Positions 60,946 to 64,000 of a DNA stretch of 64,000 nt are shown piece by piece (within the stretch, counting starts at the first letter, position 1; every line of letters starts with the position of its first letter). Origin of the DNA: Clostridiales bacterium (lineage in GTDB: Bacteria; Bacillota; Clostridia; Christensenellales; Aristaeellaceae); the NCBI GenBank assembly GCA_015056255.1, contig SVGP01000013.1, forward strand, positions 19,130 to 83,129. Reading direction: 5' to 3'. The notes beneath the pieces were generated by a model. The model saw only the letters and a program-made list of their open reading frames with translations, made no database searches and was not told where the DNA came from. Both the position numbers and the translations under genes were made by a program.

Positions 60946-63576
60946 ATGGCAACCAAGTACGTATACCTCTTCAAAGAAGGCAACGCCACCATGCGCAATC
61001 TCCTCGGCGGAAAAGGCGCAAACCTTGCCGAGATGACTAACATCGGTCTTCCCGTGCCGCAGGGCTTCACCATCACCACCGAAGCCTGCACCCAGTACTA
61101 TGAAGACGGCCGCACCATCAACGATGCAATCAAAGCCGAAATCATGGAAAACATCGTAAAAATGGAAGAAATCACCGGCAAGAAGTTCGGCGATATGGAA
61201 AATCCTCTTCTCGTTTCCGTTCGTTCCGGCGCCCGCGCCTCCATGCCCGGCATGATGGACACCATCTTAAACCTCGGTCTTAACGAGCAGGTTGTAGAAG
61301 TTATGGCTGAAAAGAGCGGTAACGCTCGCTGGGCCTATGACTGCTATCGCCGTTTTATCCAGATGTTCTCCGACGTCGTTATGGAAGTCGGCAAAAAATA
61401 TTTCGAAAAGCTCATCGACGCCATGAAGGAAGAAAAGGGCGTTACCTATGACAACGAGCTGACCGCGGAAGATCTTAAGGAGCTGGCCAACCAGTTCAAG
61501 GCCGAGTACAAAAATCAGTTGGGCGAAGACTTCCCCTCTGATCCCAAGGTGCAGCTTTTCAAGGCGATTGAAGCCGTATTCCGTTCCTGGGACAATCCCC
61601 GCGCCAACATCTACCGCATGGACCATGACATCCCCTATTCCTGGGGCACTGCTGTAAACGTTCAGATGATGGCCTTCGGTAACCTTGGCGACACCTCCGG
61701 CACCGGCGTTGCCTTCACCCGCAATCCCGCCACCGGCGAAAAGGGTCTGATGGGCGAATTCCTCATGAACGCGCAGGGCGAAGACGTTGTCGCCGGCGTA
61801 CGCACCCCCATGCCCATCTCCCAGATGAACGAAATCCTGCCCGAAGTGTACGAGCAGTTCCTGGGTGTCTGCAAGACCCTCGAGAACCATTATCGCGACA
61901 TGCAAGATATGGAATTCACCATCGAAGACAAAAAGCTTTACATGCTTCAGACCCGTAACGGCAAGCGCACCGCCGCTGCCGCGATCAAAATCGCTTGCGA
62001 CCTGATCGATGAAGGCATGATCACAGAAGAAGAAGCACTCATGCAGATCGACGCCAAGTCTCTCGACATGCTGCTTCACCCAACCTTCGACACCGCCGCG
62101 CTTAAGAAGGCTGTTCCCGTAGGCAAGGGCATCGCCGCTTCTCCCGGAGCTGCCGCCGGCACCATCGTTTTCACCGCTGAAGACGCCGTTATGCACGGCA
62201 AGCAGGGTGAAAAGGTTGTTCTCGTTCGCCTCGAAACCAGCCCCGAAGATATCGAAGGCATGAAGTACTCTCAGGGCATCCTCACCGTTCGCGGCGGACA
62301 GACTTCTCATGCCGCCGTTGTTGCCCGCGGAATGGGCACCTGCTGTGTATCCGGCTGCGGCGAGATCAAGATGGACGAAGAGAACAAATGCTTCACCCTC
62401 GCGGGCAAGATCTATCGCGAAGGCGACGCCATCTCTCTGGACGGCTCCACCGGCAACATTTACGGCGAAATCATCCCCACCGTTCCCGCCGACCCAAACA
62501 GCGGATACTTCGGTCGCATCATGGAGCTTGCTGACAAGTACAAGACCATGGGCGTTCGCACCAATGCCGACTCTCCCGCCGATGCGAAGCAGGCGGTTGC
62601 CTTCGGCGCGCAGGGCATCGGCCTTTGCCGCACCGAGCATATGTTTTTTGATCCCGAGCGCATCGGCGCATTCCGCGAGATGATCTGCTCCGAAACCGTT
62701 GAAGAGCGCGAAAACGCCCTCAGCAAAATCGAGCCTATGCAGCAGGCCGACTTCGAAGGACTGTTCGAGGCCCTTTCCGGCTATCCCGTAACCATCCGCT
62801 TCCTCGATCCGCCGCTTCACGAGTTTGTTCCCACTGAAGAAGCCGATATCGAAGCGCTGGCCAAGGCGCAGGGCAAGACCGTTGCCTACATCAAGCAGGT
62901 TATCAATGATCTTCACGAGTTCAACCCCATGATGGGTCATCGCGGATGCCGCCTGTCCGTCACCTATCCCGAAATCGCCGCCATGCAGACCCGAGCCATC
63001 ATTAAGGCTGCGCTGGCTGTTAACGCCAGAAACGACTGGAACACGGTTCCCGAGATCATGATTCCCCTGGTTGGCGACATCAAGGAATACAAGTTCGTTA
63101 AGAAGATCGTAGTCGAGACTGCCGACAAGCTCATCAAGGAAGCCTGCGCTGATCTCAAGTATGAAGTAGGCACCATGATCGAAATCCCGCGCGCCGCGCT
63201 GACCGCCGATGAGATCGCCAAGGAAGCTGACTTCTTCTGCTTCGGCACCAACGATCTTACCCAGATGACCTTCGGCTTCTCCCGCGACGACGCCGGCAAG
63301 TTCCTGCCCGCGTACTATCAGACCAAGATCTACGAGTCCGATCCCTTCGCCCGCCTCGACACCACCGGCGTTGGCAAGCTCATGAACATGGCTGTCACCC
63401 TCGGCAAGGGCGAAAACGAGAAGCTGCACTGCGGTATCTGCGGTGAGCACGGCGGAGACCCGTCCTCCATCGAGTTCTGCAACAAGATCGGCTTAAATTA
63501 CGTTTCCTGCTCTCCCTTCCGTGTACCGATCGCCCGTCTGTCTGCCGCTCAGGCTGCCATCAAGGCGAAGAAGTAA
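60946..63576 (+). CDS. ppdK: Pyruvate, phosphate dikinase
   Basis: 876-residue enzyme that interconverts pyruvate, ATP and phosphate with PEP, AMP and pyrophosphate; in anaerobes it often serves glycolysis. The ATP-grasp domain begins FKEGNATMRNLLGGKGANLAEM. The phosphohistidine is H455 in GGQTSHAAVVARGMGT, the same position as in the Clostridium symbiosum enzyme. The C-terminal TIM barrel ends with LHCGICGEHGGDPSSIEFC. Codon use is strongly biased (AAG, GAC, GGC), marking high expression. GAGGAAGGATGAAATAAAAC precedes the start. Confidence 0.99.
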   Translation: MATKYVYLFKEGNATMRNLLGGKGANLAEMTNIGLPVPQGFTITTEACTQYYEDGRTINDAIKAEIMENIVKMEEITGKKFGDMENPLLVSVRSGARASMPGMMDTILNLGLNEQVVEVMAEKSGNARWAYDCYRRFIQMFSDVVMEVGKKYFEKLIDAMKEEKGVTYDNELTAEDLKELANQFKAEYKNQLGEDFPSDPKVQLFKAIEAVFRSWDNPRANIYRMDHDIPYSWGTAVNVQMMAFGNLGDTSGTGVAFTRNPATGEKGLMGEFLMNAQGEDVVAGVRTPMPISQMNEILPEVYEQFLGVCKTLENHYRDMQDMEFTIEDKKLYMLQTRNGKRTAAAAIKIACDLIDEGMITEEEALMQIDAKSLDMLLHPTFDTAALKKAVPVGKGIAASPGAAAGTIVFTAEDAVMHGKQGEKVVLVRLETSPEDIEGMKYSQGILTVRGGQTSHAAVVARGMGTCCVSGCGEIKMDEENKCFTLAGKIYREGDAISLDGSTGNIYGEIIPTVPADPNSGYFGRIMELADKYKTMGVRTNADSPADAKQAVAFGAQGIGLCRTEHMFFDPERIGAFREMICSETVEERENALSKIEPMQQADFEGLFEALSGYPVTIRFLDPPLHEFVPTEEADIEALAKAQGKTVAYIKQVINDLHEFNPMMGHRGCRLSVTYPEIAAMQTRAIIKAALAVNARNDWNTVPEIMIPLVGDIKEYKFVKKIVVETADKLIKEACADLKYEVGTMIEIPRAALTADEIAKEADFFCFGTNDLTQMTFGFSRDDAGKFLPAYYQTKIYESDPFARLDTTGVGKLMNMAVTLGKGENEKLHCGICGEHGGDPSSIEFCNKIGLNYVSCSPFRVPIARLSAAQAAIKAKK

Positions 63577-63587
63577 TAGATTCATAC

Positions 63588-63626
63588 GATCAAACTGCAG
63601 AGGAATTCCTTTGCAGTTTGATCTTT
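63588..63626 (+). terminator. Terminator of ppdK
   Basis: GATCAAACTGCA (63588-63599) and TGCAGTTTGATC (63612-63623) form a 12-bp stem with a loop that contains AGGAATTCCT; a short TTTAT tail follows. Confidence 0.85.
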
Positions 63627-63664
63627 ATAAAATCCCTTATCATTCTTAAAAGGCTGTGATCTAA

Positions 63665-64000
63665 ATGGACGAAAGAAAACGCCGTATCGCGGCGCAAAGA
63701 CGCAAGCAAGCGCTGCTTCTTAAAAAACGCAGACAGCAAAAGCGCCTTCTCATCCTTTTATCGTGCATTCTCGCCGTGATTGCCCTTGCGCTCATCCTCA
63801 TTCTTACATTAACCGGCAAAAACGGTGCCTCTTCCGATCCTTCCGCTTCCCCGACGCCCATCGTTACCGTTGAACCCGAAATTACGCCGACGCCCGCGCC
63901 CGCATATTTTTCTGAAATCGACATCCGTGCGGATTCACCGAAGTTTACATCGGCGCTTCCGATTTATCATAAACCAAATGTGAGCGAAAAGATGATCGCC
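63665..64000 (+). CDS. Membrane-anchored protein, N-terminal part (cut by window end)
   Basis: Reading frame open to the last base (112 codons seen). It starts with a very basic cytoplasmic segment (MDERKRRIAAQRRKQALLLKKRRQQKR), then one transmembrane helix (about 28-49, LLILLSCILAVIALALILILTL) and a Ser/Pro/Thr-rich linker with SPTPIVTVEPEITPTPAPA. The beginning of an extracellular domain follows (FSEIDIRADSPKFTSALPIYHKPNVS). The topology is that of a type II anchored wall enzyme or polymer hydrolase, but the domain is not visible. ATG 63665 has only a weak site (AAAGG, 12 bp upstream). Confidence 0.75.
   Translation, partial: MDERKRRIAAQRRKQALLLKKRRQQKRLLILLSCILAVIALALILILTLTGKNGASSDPSASPTPIVTVEPEITPTPAPAYFSEIDIRADSPKFTSALPIYHKPNVSEKMIA

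Noticed and set aside
61267..63450. 727-codon minus-strand open frame
   Set aside because: Mirror frame of ppdK, created by its strong codon bias; no start signals and no domain.

Overview
The window is a contiguous chromosomal stretch of a low-to-mid GC Gram-positive bacterium, most likely an anaerobic gut member of class Clostridia (Bacillota). Supporting signs are: consensus sigma-A promoters (TTGACA, about 17 bp, TATAAT); strong AGGAGG-type ribosome binding sites; LexA boxes of the Gram-positive CGAAC-N4-GTTY type; the miaB-RicA/YlbF-mutS-mutL-miaA gene order; YhaM, EpsC, PopT (DUF368) and pyruvate phosphate dikinase; and plant-hemicellulose enzymes (GH51, GH127, acetylxylan esterase). 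The exact family cannot be fixed from sequence alone; an uncultured Christensenellales-like lineage is only a guess.

Layout. 1-9.8 kb: RNA processing and mismatch repair operon (rng, miaB, RicA/YlbF-type gene, mutS, mutL, miaA, PLP lyase). 9.9-13 kb: small genes, including a 66-residue membrane protein under a consensus SOS promoter, a cysteine-rich mini-protein, a P-loop kinase-like gene, a double-glycine-zipper-like membrane protein and a GNAT acetyltransferase. 13-18.1 kb: a long non-coding leader with a 42-bp palindrome ahead of a XerS-like tyrosine recombinase, then rnhA, an orphan ZnuA-like lipoprotein, a LysM protein and a dipeptidase. 18.3-22.1 kb: tRNA-Ala, a YefM/RelE-type toxin-antitoxin pair, two XRE regulators, an ECF sigma factor with a DUF4367 anti-sigma-like partner and an exported protein. 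22.4-29 kb: MFS transporter, a carbohydrate ABC importer with amidohydrolase, and PopT.

29-40.8 kb: a MacB-like ABC exporter, lexA, a TIM-barrel isomerase, a 5-gene tRNA operon (Val-Asp-Phe-Gly-Cys), MFS transporter, FliB-like methylase, M42 peptidase, DUF1848 protein and a 7-gene tRNA operon (Pro-Glu-CAU-Asp-Thr-Tyr-Leu). 41-48 kb: RNA methyltransferase, GH127 and acetylxylan esterase in one operon, then an iron-type ABC importer whose permease gene is frameshifted. 48-54.4 kb: a 748-residue alanine-rich coiled-coil membrane protein of unknown family with its own operator-bearing promoter, then yhaM-topB-epsC. 54.6-64 kb: a secreted SH3/lysozyme protein, GH51 arabinofuranosidase with a small DUF6171-like partner, tldD-tldE, ppdK and the start of a membrane-anchored protein cut by the window end.

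The most notable items are the SOS-controlled mini-membrane protein (a candidate division inhibitor), the unclassified coiled-coil membrane protein, the palindrome/leader in front of the recombinase, the frameshifted FecCD permease, a decayed amidohydrolase tail upstream of the sugar importer, and a tRNA-Phe with a mismatched acceptor stem. No rRNA, CRISPR array, insertion sequence or prophage was seen.
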